Of a stretch of 34,867 bases of DNA, positions 1-6,247 are shown one piece after another; position 1 is the stretch's first letter, and the number at the start of each line of letters is the position of its first letter. The DNA lies in the NCBI GenBank assembly GCA_013696395.1, contig JACCYQ010000137.1, positions 1-34,867 on the forward strand, in the 5' to 3' direction. A program made the position numbers and the translations under genes. A model generated the notes under the pieces. It did no database searches. It had not been told where the DNA came from and saw only the letters and a list, made by a program, of their open reading frames with translations. Source of the stretch: Chitinophagaceae bacterium. Lineage in GTDB: Bacteria > Bacteroidota > Bacteroidia > Chitinophagales > Chitinophagaceae.

Positions 1-242
1 ATGGATGGATGCTTGCCCTCATTACCCAGGCTTGGCCGGTAGGCCTCATTGTAGAAACAAACATGGTGAGGTCCCCAAAAAAGGAACATGGGGAATTTTG
101 AATTAAGCAAAATGCCCAGTGTTGTCAGGAGACTTTGCGGCCATAAATCAACCCCACCAATAGGAGAAGATTCCCAGTTGTATGCCCGCATTAATGCACC
201 CATTTCGCCTCCGCCTGAGAGAAATTGCAAAGATTTAGTCAT
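1..242 (-). CDS. PAS-type sensor histidine kinase, N-terminal fragment
   Basis: This is the first 80 codons of a gene whose remainder lies beyond the left edge. The reading begins MTKSLQFLSGGGEMG and continues through WESSPIGGVDLWPQSL, LLNSKFPMFLFWG and FYNEAYRPSLG. That is the typical opening of multi-PAS hybrid sensor histidine kinases common in Bacteroidota and Proteobacteria (a GGGEMG leader, then a PAS domain with the FPMFLFWG strand). In full-length relatives this sensory start is followed by more PAS domains, HisKA and HATPase_c. The start is taken at the ATG preceding TKSLQF. The frame stays open a further 20 or so codons upstream but shows no family-like residues there. The family assignment is strong. 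Signal and output cannot be known from this fragment. Confidence 0.8.
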   Translation of the reverse strand, partial: MTKSLQFLSGGGEMGALMRAYNWESSPIGGVDLWPQSLLTTLGILLNSKFPMFLFWGPHHVCFYNEAYRPSLGNEGKHPS

Positions 243-418
243 TGAATTAGCTTTAGTAGTTACACTTATATGTTCTGGCAGCGTACTAATTTTATGTCTC
301 TTGCCTGACCAAATCTAAAAAAAAATTATTTTGTTTTTCGTGTCAAATGGTTTTTGTCGTGTAGTTTCTCACAATCAGTTTGAAGTCGCTGTGTCGCCCA
401 CGCATTCTGACTAACGTT

Positions 419-750
419 TCATAAGTTGCTCAGTTGCAGCCCTAATTCATCAGTCTTTATATCAAACTTAGGAATAAGCTTTTTCATCTCCTTCACTTTT
501 CTTTTTCGTTTTTGGTCTATGAACTCTAATTATTTTCTGGTTTATAGGGCACAGCTTTTACAATCATATTCCAGATGATTACTGCCAGTTTTCTGGCAGT
601 TGCTGAAATTGCTGCTGGCCTTCCTTTTCTGTAAGCAATGCGATTAAAGAAATTAGCAAGATCGGTGTCTTTTAAATTGCCAATGGGACCTGCTTGCCGG
701 CCAGGCAGGTGTTTCGGGGAAATGCTTTTTTGATAATTCAGTTTAGACAA
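419..750 (-). pseudogene. IS110-family transposase remnant, C-terminal part, frameshifted
   Basis: Residues such as NLKDTDLANFFNRIAYRKG and ATARKLAVIIWNMIVK match the C-terminal (transposase_20 / IS116-IS110-IS902) end of IS110-family transposases. The frame stops at 526-528 just after VPYKPENN. In the neighbouring frame the sequence resumes as LEFIDQKRKRKVKEMKKL and ends with a stop at 419-421, which is how such proteins normally finish. So there is one frameshift near position 530. The N-terminal DEDD catalytic domain is absent. The upstream edge coincides with a GC-rich palindrome (689-709) and, further on, a 93-bp nested palindrome (756-848). It is a dead fossil, not a functional gene. 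The family call is from recognition of the motif only. Confidence 0.7.
689..709. repeat. GC-rich imperfect palindrome
   Basis: A 21-bp GC-rich imperfect palindrome of the form CCTGCTTGCCGG / CCAGGCAGG. Its core (CCTGCCTGGCCG on the minus strand) recurs on the plus strand inside the 113-bp repeat copy at 1157-1269 and, with one change, in the copy at 4201-4313. It lies within the decayed transposase reading frame and may have been inserted there. It resembles dispersed REP-like palindromes of Bacteroidota. Confidence 0.5.
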
Positions 751-755
751 TTAGC

Positions 756-848
756 GGGCAACAAATAGAAAAGTATCCGCAATGCCCCCTTTTAAACCCC
801 GCATCAGATGGCTGTTGCGGGGTTTTGTGGTATACTTTTGCGTTGACC
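756..848. repeat. 93-bp nested imperfect palindrome (cruciform-forming)
   Basis: Three nested stems share one centre. The outer arm GGGCAAC (756-762) pairs with GTTGACC (842-848) with one mismatch. The middle arm AAAAGTAT (769-776) pairs with ATACTTTT (832-839). The inner arm AAACCCCGCA (794-803) pairs perfectly with TGCGGGGTTT (816-825) around a 12-nt loop. On the plus strand the inner stem is followed by only a short T-run, so it is a poor terminator. The overall fold is more like a recombination-site or REP-type structure. Confidence 0.65.
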
Positions 849-1156
849 GACACCGCCGTAATGTTGTCATTAGGCAGAAAGTATCGGCCTTGTTCCTTTT
901 CTTTTGATTTTAAAATTCAGTTTTGTTTTTTCAACTGGTACCGTTTAATCATTTTGATAACCAGCTTTCAGTAAACTTCTGAATTAAGCTTTCTGTTTTA
1001 ATATCAGCTGTTTTCAACATAATTTTTCTTGTCCGCACACAATCTTGCCTGCACATGGCAGATGCGGCGTTGATTGTTTGATTTTCTAAAAAGTTTTTCC
1101 GTCTTTCTTCCTATCAACCATCATCCGCCAGTTAGCGGACAAGTTCCGTTTGCTTC

Positions 1157-1269
1157 CATTTACTTCCCCGGCCTGTCTCGCCTGCCTGGCCGCTTTGCTG
1201 CGGGAGTAGAACTTGCAGTATAATTTATTGAATCGGAAAACAGGAAAGAATGAATACACAAGGAGACAT
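1157..1269 (+). repeat. 113-bp direct repeat, copy A
   Basis: This aligns without gaps to 4201-4313 with 9 mismatches (about 92% identity). Both copies begin CATTTACTTCC and end GAGACAT, and both carry GCCTGTCTCGCCTGCC plus GCTTTGCTGCGGGAG. No coding sense is evident in either copy. Together the copies bracket about 2.9 kb containing all four AT-rich accessory genes. Confidence 0.85.
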
Positions 1270-1433
1270 GCGGGAAAAGCAATGGAATCCCGGGGTCTCC
1301 CCACACACAAGGCCCGGCTGTGAAGACCCCGGGCTGACATAAAACATACGCGGATTATAAAAAGTTTATCAACATATGAAACCATTAAAAAAGGAAAGAC
1401 AACCTTTCGTAACGCTTTACTTAGGAGCCCCCT

Positions 1434-1446
1434 GTTAGCGGGAGTG
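1434..1446 (+). repeat. 13-bp inverted repeat, left end
   Basis: GTTAGCGGGAGTG here is the inverse complement of CATTCCCGCTAAC at 2093-2105 with one mismatch (12 of 13). The pair tightly encloses a single gene (1460-2068) and looks like a pair of cassette or mini-element ends. Related GTTAGCGG motifs occur nearby without a gene between them. Confidence 0.55.
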
Positions 1447-1459
1447 CAATAATCTCTAT

Positions 1460-2068
1460 TCAAACTTCCAGTACTTCAGCAAGTCCATAGATTTTGTAAG
1501 CGCAACGATTCTTTATTTCAATAGGCATTTCAGAGTTATACCGTTGTCGCAGTGCCATTCCAGTATCCGCCATGTCATTCCAAAGCTCTTTGGAATTGTA
1601 AATACTTAGCATGATGGCGGATTCGATTCGCTCCCTTTTTCTTCTATCTGCAACTTCTGCGACAAAAAGGCGATAAGCGCAAAAGTGTTTTTCAACTGCG
1701 CTCAGTAGAAACTCTTTGTGTTGCAGAAACTCTTCTTGGTGAGTTCTTGCATAGCCCCAGCCGTGCCAGATTTCCTTCCGCTCGCCTCGTTTGGCAGCTT
1801 CAGTATCAAGAATAGTATATTCTCCTTTTTTAAACGCACGGGTATGTTGGGAAAAACGTCTTCTCGTTGATGTCGTTACTCCTGCTGAGCACAAGATAAA
1901 TCCATCTTTATACTCGAAAGTCTGCAGATAAACCCCTTCTATGTCGGGCAGAAAGGCAAGTTTATTGGTTTGCTCAAAGCATGGCCACGAAAAAGGGCCC
2001 TGCCAAACCATTTCCTCAGCCTTAATTAGTGAAGCGTCTCTTGCTCTGTTAAAACACCAAAATTCCAT
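1460..2068 (-). CDS. GIY-YIG-like nuclease family protein
   Basis: A 202-aa product. After the leader MEFWCFNRAR it carries PDIEGVY (GVY at residues 45-47), then ILCSAGVT (60-65) where the YIG strand would be. RRRF follows at 69-72, and a glutamate at 149 sits in RERIESAIM. This order (GIY, YIG, Arg, Glu) is that of GIY-YIG endonucleases, although the second tyrosine is replaced and the match is by eye. The block KGEYTILD...RGERKEIWHGWG also recalls a widespread family of short proteins annotated as GIY-YIG or hypothetical. The start is set at 2068 because an AAAGGAC sequence lies 6 nt upstream. Earlier in-frame ATGs at 2095 and 2137 fall inside or beyond the inverted repeat. The gene sits alone between the 13-bp inverted repeats. 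Enzymatic activity is unproven. Confidence 0.6.
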   Translation of the reverse strand: MEFWCFNRARDASLIKAEEMVWQGPFSWPCFEQTNKLAFLPDIEGVYLQTFEYKDGFILCSAGVTTSTRRRFSQHTRAFKKGEYTILDTEAAKRGERKEIWHGWGYARTHQEEFLQHKEFLLSAVEKHFCAYRLFVAEVADRRKRERIESAIMLSIYNSKELWNDMADTGMALRQRYNSEMPIEIKNRCAYKIYGLAEVLEV

Positions 2069-2092
2069 ATTCTTGTCCTTTTGTACTCTAAT

Positions 2093-2105
2093 CATTCCCG
2101 CTAAC
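2093..2105 (-). repeat. 13-bp inverted repeat, right end
   Basis: CATTCCCGCTAAC on the plus strand, matching the inverse of 1434-1446 at 12 of 13 positions. It lies 24 bp upstream of the ATG of the GIY-YIG-like gene, between it and the stop codon of the 204-aa gene. Confidence 0.55.
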
Positions 2106-2130
2106 GAACAATGTTGGTGGCTGGGCTTCT

Positions 2131-2745
2131 CTACCAATTATCAAGGTCGATATCATAAACATCTTCCAACGGGTATTCATAATTCTTTACTAAAAATGCT
2201 TTTGTTAATGTACGTTTTTGAGGGTCAATAACTGTCGCTAATAAATTATCTATACTTTTTAAACTGATTTTAGTTGCAATATTTTCAGTTAAAATAACTG
2301 AAAATAAATAAGGATAACTAATTTCCATTATTCCGTCATTAAACTCTAAAAGATTCATCGTAAGTTTCTTGAACTTAATTAAATTTTCATAATTTGATTG
2401 TAAATCATCAAGAGTCCAATCATTCATTTTCCTGAAGGAGTATTTCGACTTATCTATTGTTTCGTCCATAGTAAGAAACAATTTTTTATAATTTTCAATA
2501 TTGTTTGTCAAAATGAACTCACCCTTAATTAAATTTTCAATTTTACTTTTTATTGGTAAATCATCATTGATATTTGGCAAAAAAATATTTATTAAAATAT
2601 CTAATTGTTTAATTCTAATTAATCTTGAAGGGTTATCTTTTTGTTTTTCAAAAGTCCAATCGGCAGGGTCTGGTGTCATTTTACAAAATTCAAGAATTTT
2701 ATGTATAAAGACGAAAGCTGTAATTTTAATCGGGTCTGATCTCAT
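2131..2745 (-). CDS. Hypothetical protein, AT-rich accessory gene (204 aa)
   Basis: I do not recognise a family. The product has no signal peptide and no clear membrane segment. It is rich in Leu, Ile, Asn, Asp and Lys and looks like a soluble, mostly helical cytoplasmic protein (for example SKIENLIKGEF and DDLQSNYENLIKFKKL). Short motifs are DPADWTFEKQKDNPSRLIR near residues 26-44 and a C-terminal DVYDIDLDNW. The coding sequence is visibly AT-richer than the housekeeping genes to the right, which suggests horizontal origin. It is in the same orientation as the GIY-YIG-like gene downstream, but the inverted-repeat end lies between them, so the two need not be a unit. A full-length open frame with a plausible ATG makes it a probable real gene. 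Confidence 0.6.
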   Translation of the reverse strand: MRSDPIKITAFVFIHKILEFCKMTPDPADWTFEKQKDNPSRLIRIKQLDILINIFLPNINDDLPIKSKIENLIKGEFILTNNIENYKKLFLTMDETIDKSKYSFRKMNDWTLDDLQSNYENLIKFKKLTMNLLEFNDGIMEISYPYLFSVILTENIATKISLKSIDNLLATVIDPQKRTLTKAFLVKNYEYPLEDVYDIDLDNW

Positions 2746-2982
2746 ATAAAAATATCGAGTGCAATAAAATGATGTGAAGTGTCAAAATAGCCTTGCCACA
2801 AACGACCGAGTTTTTGCGATGGCAGGGCATTGAAAAAAGTCAGCCCGAACTATCGCTGATTGAAAAACTAAAGATGAAGATATGCACAAAAGTTAAATTA
2901 CTAACGTCACGCAGGAACTATTGCTGATAGTGATTTATATACGAGGAATTGCACGTCGCTCCTTCTATTGCAAATACTGGTG
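2746..2982. other. Intergenic gap with short direct and inverted repeats
   Basis: It separates the 204-aa gene from the HEPN operon. GAACTAT(C/T)GCTGAT occurs twice in direct orientation (2847-2860 and 2915-2928). ACTAAC at 2900-2905 is inverted relative to GTTAGT at 2982-2987, which overlaps the stop of the 121-aa gene. On the plus strand about 2801-2925 reads through as EFLRWQGIEKSQPELSLIEK with no start codon, possibly a decayed gene end. Confidence 0.4.
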
Positions 2983-3348
2983 TTAGTTGGAGTTTATCTG
3001 GTCTTGGATGTTTAGGTTCTTCAATCCGTCTGACAGTTCATTATAATACTTATCACCGCATTGTATTTTGTCTGAAAGGTCTTGTTTTAAGTAAGTAACT
3101 GTATCACTTCTAAAGTTACGAGATACAATGAAGTCTTCGCTCTTAAGATAAACTTGACCCAAAGTGATTTTATTATTCAAATACTGGTTTAATGCTTCCT
3201 TGCTTGTTGAATAATAAACCATGCCTGTCTTGTCTGTAAGATACGAAGCAAGAAAAAGTTGATTGTTCTTCTTGTATAGTCCAAGAATAGAACCTTCTGA
3301 ATTCAAAATGTCATCAATTTTTTTCAATTTGCTTATGTCTGTTATCAT
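2983..3348 (-). CDS. Hypothetical partner protein of HEPN gene (121 aa)
   Basis: A small soluble protein beginning MITDISKLKKIDDILNSEG, followed by alternating strand-like segments (ILGLYKKNNQLFLASYLT, GMVYYSTSKEALNQYL). I have no firm family. There is a faint resemblance in layout to DUF6575-type proteins (a strand-rich core, then a 'YLNNKITLGQVY' segment), which I cannot test. Its ATG overlaps the last 4 bp of the upstream HEPN gene, so the two are almost certainly translated from one mRNA by coupling. A small protein coupled to a HEPN protein is the usual layout of a toxin with an antitoxin or modulator, but that role is inferred. It is AT-rich like its neighbours. Confidence 0.6.
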   Translation of the reverse strand: MITDISKLKKIDDILNSEGSILGLYKKNNQLFLASYLTDKTGMVYYSTSKEALNQYLNNKITLGQVYLKSEDFIVSRNFRSDTVTYLKQDLSDKIQCGDKYYNELSDGLKNLNIQDQINSN

Positions 3349-4061
3349 GCAGCAAGCTTTTCGATTTTGAAATTTTTACCATCCCATGTTTTTAAGAGTG
3401 GATGAGACAAATAACTTGCAAGAGAATAAGTAAGCGTCAATATGCTTTCAGGTGATAATTCTATCTCAAAAATTCTATGAAATGGTTGACCCTTCTGTTG
3501 AAAAGCAAAATCATTATTCTGTGTTTGATAAACCTGAACATCTGTTGGAAAGTTACCATCAATACGAATTTTTTCTTCTGCTTGTTGCCTGCTCTTATAT
3601 TTTTTACTGTTTCCTTTTCCATTAAGGTCTGGAGAACTAATAAACAGAACTTTTTCAATAGATGGGGTATCACTTTTTGTTATATAACCTGTCGTCCTTT
3701 CCTTTGATGTCAATTGTATTTTAGTAGGGTGGCTTAAAGCATTCCTTACATGTCTTACTACTTTCTCTGTTGTTAAAGACGGTTGAGAAAAAGTGTTCAC
3801 TATAATATTATTTTCGTCGAAACCCCATTTTGCCGGGTCAATTGGAAATTGATATAAAGGATTACTTTGTTCGTCTATTGTTTTCAGATTATTCATCAGT
3901 TCAACACAATTTGTCAACAAAGTTTGAAGAATAGATAAGCATAAGCTGACTTCGTATTTTTCAGATGAAATGAGTTGTATATGATATTGTTTAAGTACTA
4001 TTCCAAGTCGTCTTGCTAAGTCAGCTTGTATCTGTCCGTCTTCTGTTCTGAAATATTCCAT
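3345..4061 (-). CDS. HEPN-domain protein, candidate RNase toxin
   Basis: A 238-aa product. Residues 1-115 form a helical region ending in EKVVRHVRNALSHP, where R106 and H111 give the R-x4-H signature of HEPN ribonucleases (as in pEK499_p136-type, RnlA/LsoA and Abi proteins). Helix 36-60 (YEVSLCLSILQTLLTNCVELM) fits the first HEPN helices. The C-terminal half (about 120-238) is a separate strand-rich region ending in a segment like ILTLTYSLASYLSHPLL. It is the first gene of a two-gene operon with a 4-bp overlap to the 121-aa gene. GTTAGT and GCTAAC flank the leader at 4065-4086. It lies inside a repeat-bounded AT-rich island, consistent with a mobile defence or toxin-antitoxin module. HEPN assignment is by motif; nuclease activity is inferred. 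Confidence 0.65.
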   Translation of the reverse strand: MEYFRTEDGQIQADLARRLGIVLKQYHIQLISSEKYEVSLCLSILQTLLTNCVELMNNLKTIDEQSNPLYQFPIDPAKWGFDENNIIVNTFSQPSLTTEKVVRHVRNALSHPTKIQLTSKERTTGYITKSDTPSIEKVLFISSPDLNGKGNSKKYKSRQQAEEKIRIDGNFPTDVQVYQTQNNDFAFQQKGQPFHRIFEIELSPESILTLTYSLASYLSHPLLKTWDGKNFKIEKLAA

Positions 4062-4200
4062 GAAGTTAGTTTAAGTGGCAGCTAACAAATATATATGATA
4101 TTAGACGGAATCACAGGGCAGTCTCAACCCATTTTTGCGCTTGATTATAAATGGATTAAGGTTATACATTTTGTATTGTTATTAGCACAATCCATTCATC

Positions 4201-4313
4201 CATTTACTTCCTCCGCCTGTCTCGCCTGCCTTGCCGCTTTGCTGCGGGAGGAGAACTTGCAGTATAATTTATTGAATTGGAAAACAGGAAAGGATGAATT
4301 CGCAAAGAGACAT
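4201..4313 (+). repeat. 113-bp direct repeat, copy B
   Basis: The partner of 1157-1269, same orientation and same length, with nine substitutions. It lies between the HEPN operon and the first core gene (DUF4112), so it marks the right boundary of the accessory island. A 95-codon plus-strand open frame over it (4095-4382) has no family features and was not accepted as a gene. Confidence 0.85.
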
Positions 4314-4329
4314 ACAGAAGAAACAATTA

Positions 4330-4803
4330 TTATCCATATTTCTCAAACAAAGCCGCAATCAACGACCAAACACCCCAGATAATTAATCCAATAATCACCA
4401 ACACAAAAAGCAATACCGGCACAATCACTTTCCAGGCACCACCGCGATGGCGGCCCTCCACATAATGTTCTTCCATCAGTTTGATGTTGCGGATGTTGGC
4501 TTTAAAATACACATCGAAAATATCACCCAACAACGGTATGGACCCAAAAATGGCATCGATTAGAATATTCATCACCATGCGTGCCAGTACAAATCCACTG
4601 GCGCCATTCTGCGCAAGGATCATCACCATATAACCCGAAACCGCAAAAGTTGACAGGTCACCGGCACCAGGGATCAATCCCAGTAATCCATCCAGTCCAA
4701 AACGAATATCCGTACCGGGAATTTTAAACTGGGCATCCATCAACTTAGCCAGGCCACGCAACCGTGCAATCGATTTTAAATCTGTTTTAGGTGTTACTTT
4801 CAT
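4330..4803 (-). CDS. DUF4112 domain-containing membrane protein
   Basis: 157 aa, the normal length for this family. The conserved core reads LMDAQFKIPGTDIRFGLDGLLGLIPGAGD followed by a hydrophobic segment, then IPLLGDIFDVYFKANIRNIKLM. These two 'GLIPGAGD' and 'IPLLGDIFD' blocks are the hallmark of DUF4112 (PF13430). A C-terminal transmembrane helix (about 125-150, VIVPVLLFVLVIIGLIIWGV) anchors the protein. Function is unknown for the family. It is the first gene outside the accessory island and appears to be monocistronic, with 274 bp of non-coding DNA upstream. Confidence 0.85.
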   Translation of the reverse strand: MKVTPKTDLKSIARLRGLAKLMDAQFKIPGTDIRFGLDGLLGLIPGAGDLSTFAVSGYMVMILAQNGASGFVLARMVMNILIDAIFGSIPLLGDIFDVYFKANIRNIKLMEEHYVEGRHRGGAWKVIVPVLLFVLVIIGLIIWGVWSLIAALFEKYG

Positions 4804-5013
4804 TAAATGTTCAGTTAATTAAAATTATGCCAACCGGTAAATTGGAGGATTAAAGTCAGCAGTACCGATTGGATTCTAAAGTTAGTCCAACCGGTATTTG
4901 CCCAAGCCAACCACACAAAGGCATTGATTGAATCAGCCCCGCACATTGGTCTAAATGAAATTCAGTTTGGTATTACCTGCCTATCCGAAAGATCAAAATA
5001 CATGAGAAATTAA

Positions 5014-5040
5014 ATAACCTGCAGGAAAACTGCAGGTTAT
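5014..5040 (-). terminator. Rho-independent-type terminator after kdnB
   Basis: ATAACCTGCAG and CTGCAGGTTAT form a perfect 11-bp stem around a 5-nt loop, 37 bp past the kdnB stop. On the minus strand it is followed by a T-rich stretch (TTTAATTT). An A/T-rich stretch on the other side would also allow plus-strand use. Confidence 0.7.
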
Positions 5041-5077
5041 AGTTTTTAAATATATTCTGAAACTAAAATCAATTTGT

Positions 5078-6166
5078 TTATAGCCTGCCGTATAATTCCC
5101 GCAGCTTCTCCCTGGTCATGATCTTTTCCCAATCTTTGCCCAATGCATTTTCCCACAACGGTTTCATACCCATACTTACATCGATCATTTTATTGAATTC
5201 ATATTCGCTTAACTCGCTGCAGATGCCTGCAGGTATCTCAATATTATTTTTCTCCACCATCCTTTTAAATTCGGCTACACCTTCAGGGTAGTATTCACCA
5301 ATATGGTTCATGACAATGCAATTGCCAATGCCATGTTTGGTTCCCAGTAAATAACTGAGACCATAACTAACGGCATGGGCTACCCCAACCTGTGAATAGG
5401 CGATGCTCATGCCACCGGCATAACTGGCCATCATTAACTGGTCATCGCTTTCTTCATCCCAATGATCTTTTTCAACAAATACCTTACGGCAAAGCTCCAG
5501 CGCTTTTTCACCATAACTTCTACTGAACTCATTGATGAAGGTGCCTCGCAAACTTTCAATGCAATGGATATAGCAATCCATACCGGTATAAAAACGCTGA
5601 TTGATGGGTGCATTGGCCGTTAATTCGGGATCCAGAACAATCTGGTCAAAAGGCGTGAAATCAGAATTCATACCCAGCTTACGTGTAGGCCCGGTAAGCA
5701 CGGTTGTTCTGCTGACCTCTGCACCAGTTCCACTTAAAGTAGGGATGCCCGCTTTATAAACGCCGGGATATTTCACCAGGTCCCAACCCTGGTAATCGGC
5801 CGATGATCCTGGGTTATTCATCATCAGGCTTACCGCCTTCGCCAGGTCTAAGGTTGATCCGCCACCAATACCAATGATGCCGCTTACCAGTTGGTATTTT
5901 TCTTTTAACTGGTTGGCTAAATAATCAACATATTTGGTTTTGGGCTCGTGCGTAACATCTACAAAAATAATTTCATCATTTCCTGTGCGTGGAATACGGC
6001 TCACCAGCGAGTGTTCCTGTCCGTTAGTTGATTCAAAAAAATGATCCACTAAAAATATCATGGGTCCGCCATTCTTGCGGTGTGGCGCAATGATATCTTC
6101 CAGCTGGTTAAAACTGCCGCGTCCGTAGATCACGTAATCAACCATCTTAAAATTTCTATGTTTCAT
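5078..6166 (-). CDS. kdnB: 3-deoxy-D-manno-octulosonate 8-oxidase-like iron-containing alcohol dehydrogenase
   Basis: 362 aa, a group III iron-containing alcohol dehydrogenase. It begins MKHRNFKMVDYVIYGRGSFNQL. The nucleotide-binding GIGGGSTLDLAKAVSLMMNNPG block is near residues 100-120, and SADYQGWDLVKYPGVYKAG, PTLSGTGAEVSRTTVLTGP and YTGMDCYIHCIESL follow. Metal ligands expected in this fold are the Asp in GMDCYIHC and the histidines in GVAHAVSYG and GTKHGIGN. This pattern closely recalls Shewanella KdnB, which oxidises C8 of Kdo so that the transaminase KdnA can make 8-amino-Kdo (Kdo8N) for lipopolysaccharide. It lies 81 bp downstream of kdsB in one operon, supporting the role. No kdnA is in the window. 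The exact substrate is inferred from similarity and neighbourhood. Confidence 0.8.
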   Translation of the reverse strand: MKHRNFKMVDYVIYGRGSFNQLEDIIAPHRKNGGPMIFLVDHFFESTNGQEHSLVSRIPRTGNDEIIFVDVTHEPKTKYVDYLANQLKEKYQLVSGIIGIGGGSTLDLAKAVSLMMNNPGSSADYQGWDLVKYPGVYKAGIPTLSGTGAEVSRTTVLTGPTRKLGMNSDFTPFDQIVLDPELTANAPINQRFYTGMDCYIHCIESLRGTFINEFSRSYGEKALELCRKVFVEKDHWDEESDDQLMMASYAGGMSIAYSQVGVAHAVSYGLSYLLGTKHGIGNCIVMNHIGEYYPEGVAEFKRMVEKNNIEIPAGICSELSEYEFNKMIDVSMGMKPLWENALGKDWEKIMTREKLRELYGRL

Positions 6167-6247
6167 CTGGTTATTTTTTTTGGTAGAATATTATTTGCCG
6201 CAGAATTATACTGATTTGTTTGCGGGCACAAATTTCCGGTTTTGAAT

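Larger units (their letters stand above)
751..1459. other. Non-coding stretch with palindrome and repeat, no supportable gene
   Basis: I can support no gene here. It contains the nested palindrome at 756-848 and the first copy of the 113-bp direct repeat at 1157-1269. A 125-codon open frame on the minus strand (1086-1463) runs straight through the repeat and has no recognisable domain, so it is treated as chance. Short GTTAGCGG-type motifs occur at 750-758 (ATTAGCGGG), 1131-1138 and 1434-1442. Confidence 0.6.

Noticed and set aside
88-318. 76-codon plus-strand open frame
   Set aside because: It is the reverse-strand shadow of the sensor kinase N-terminus, whose frame has clear family motifs.
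756-848. Integron attC site
   Set aside because: The nested stems are attC-like in size, but the arm ends do not fit RYYYAAC/GTTRRRY and no integrase is in the window, so only a structured palindrome is claimed.
1086-1463. 125-codon minus-strand open frame
   Set aside because: It runs through the 113-bp repeat and the inverted-repeat end, has unusual composition and no domain, and its equivalent in the second repeat copy is not open in the same way.
4095-4382. 95-codon plus-strand open frame
   Set aside because: It covers the second repeat copy and the start of the antisense of DUF4112; no family-like residues.
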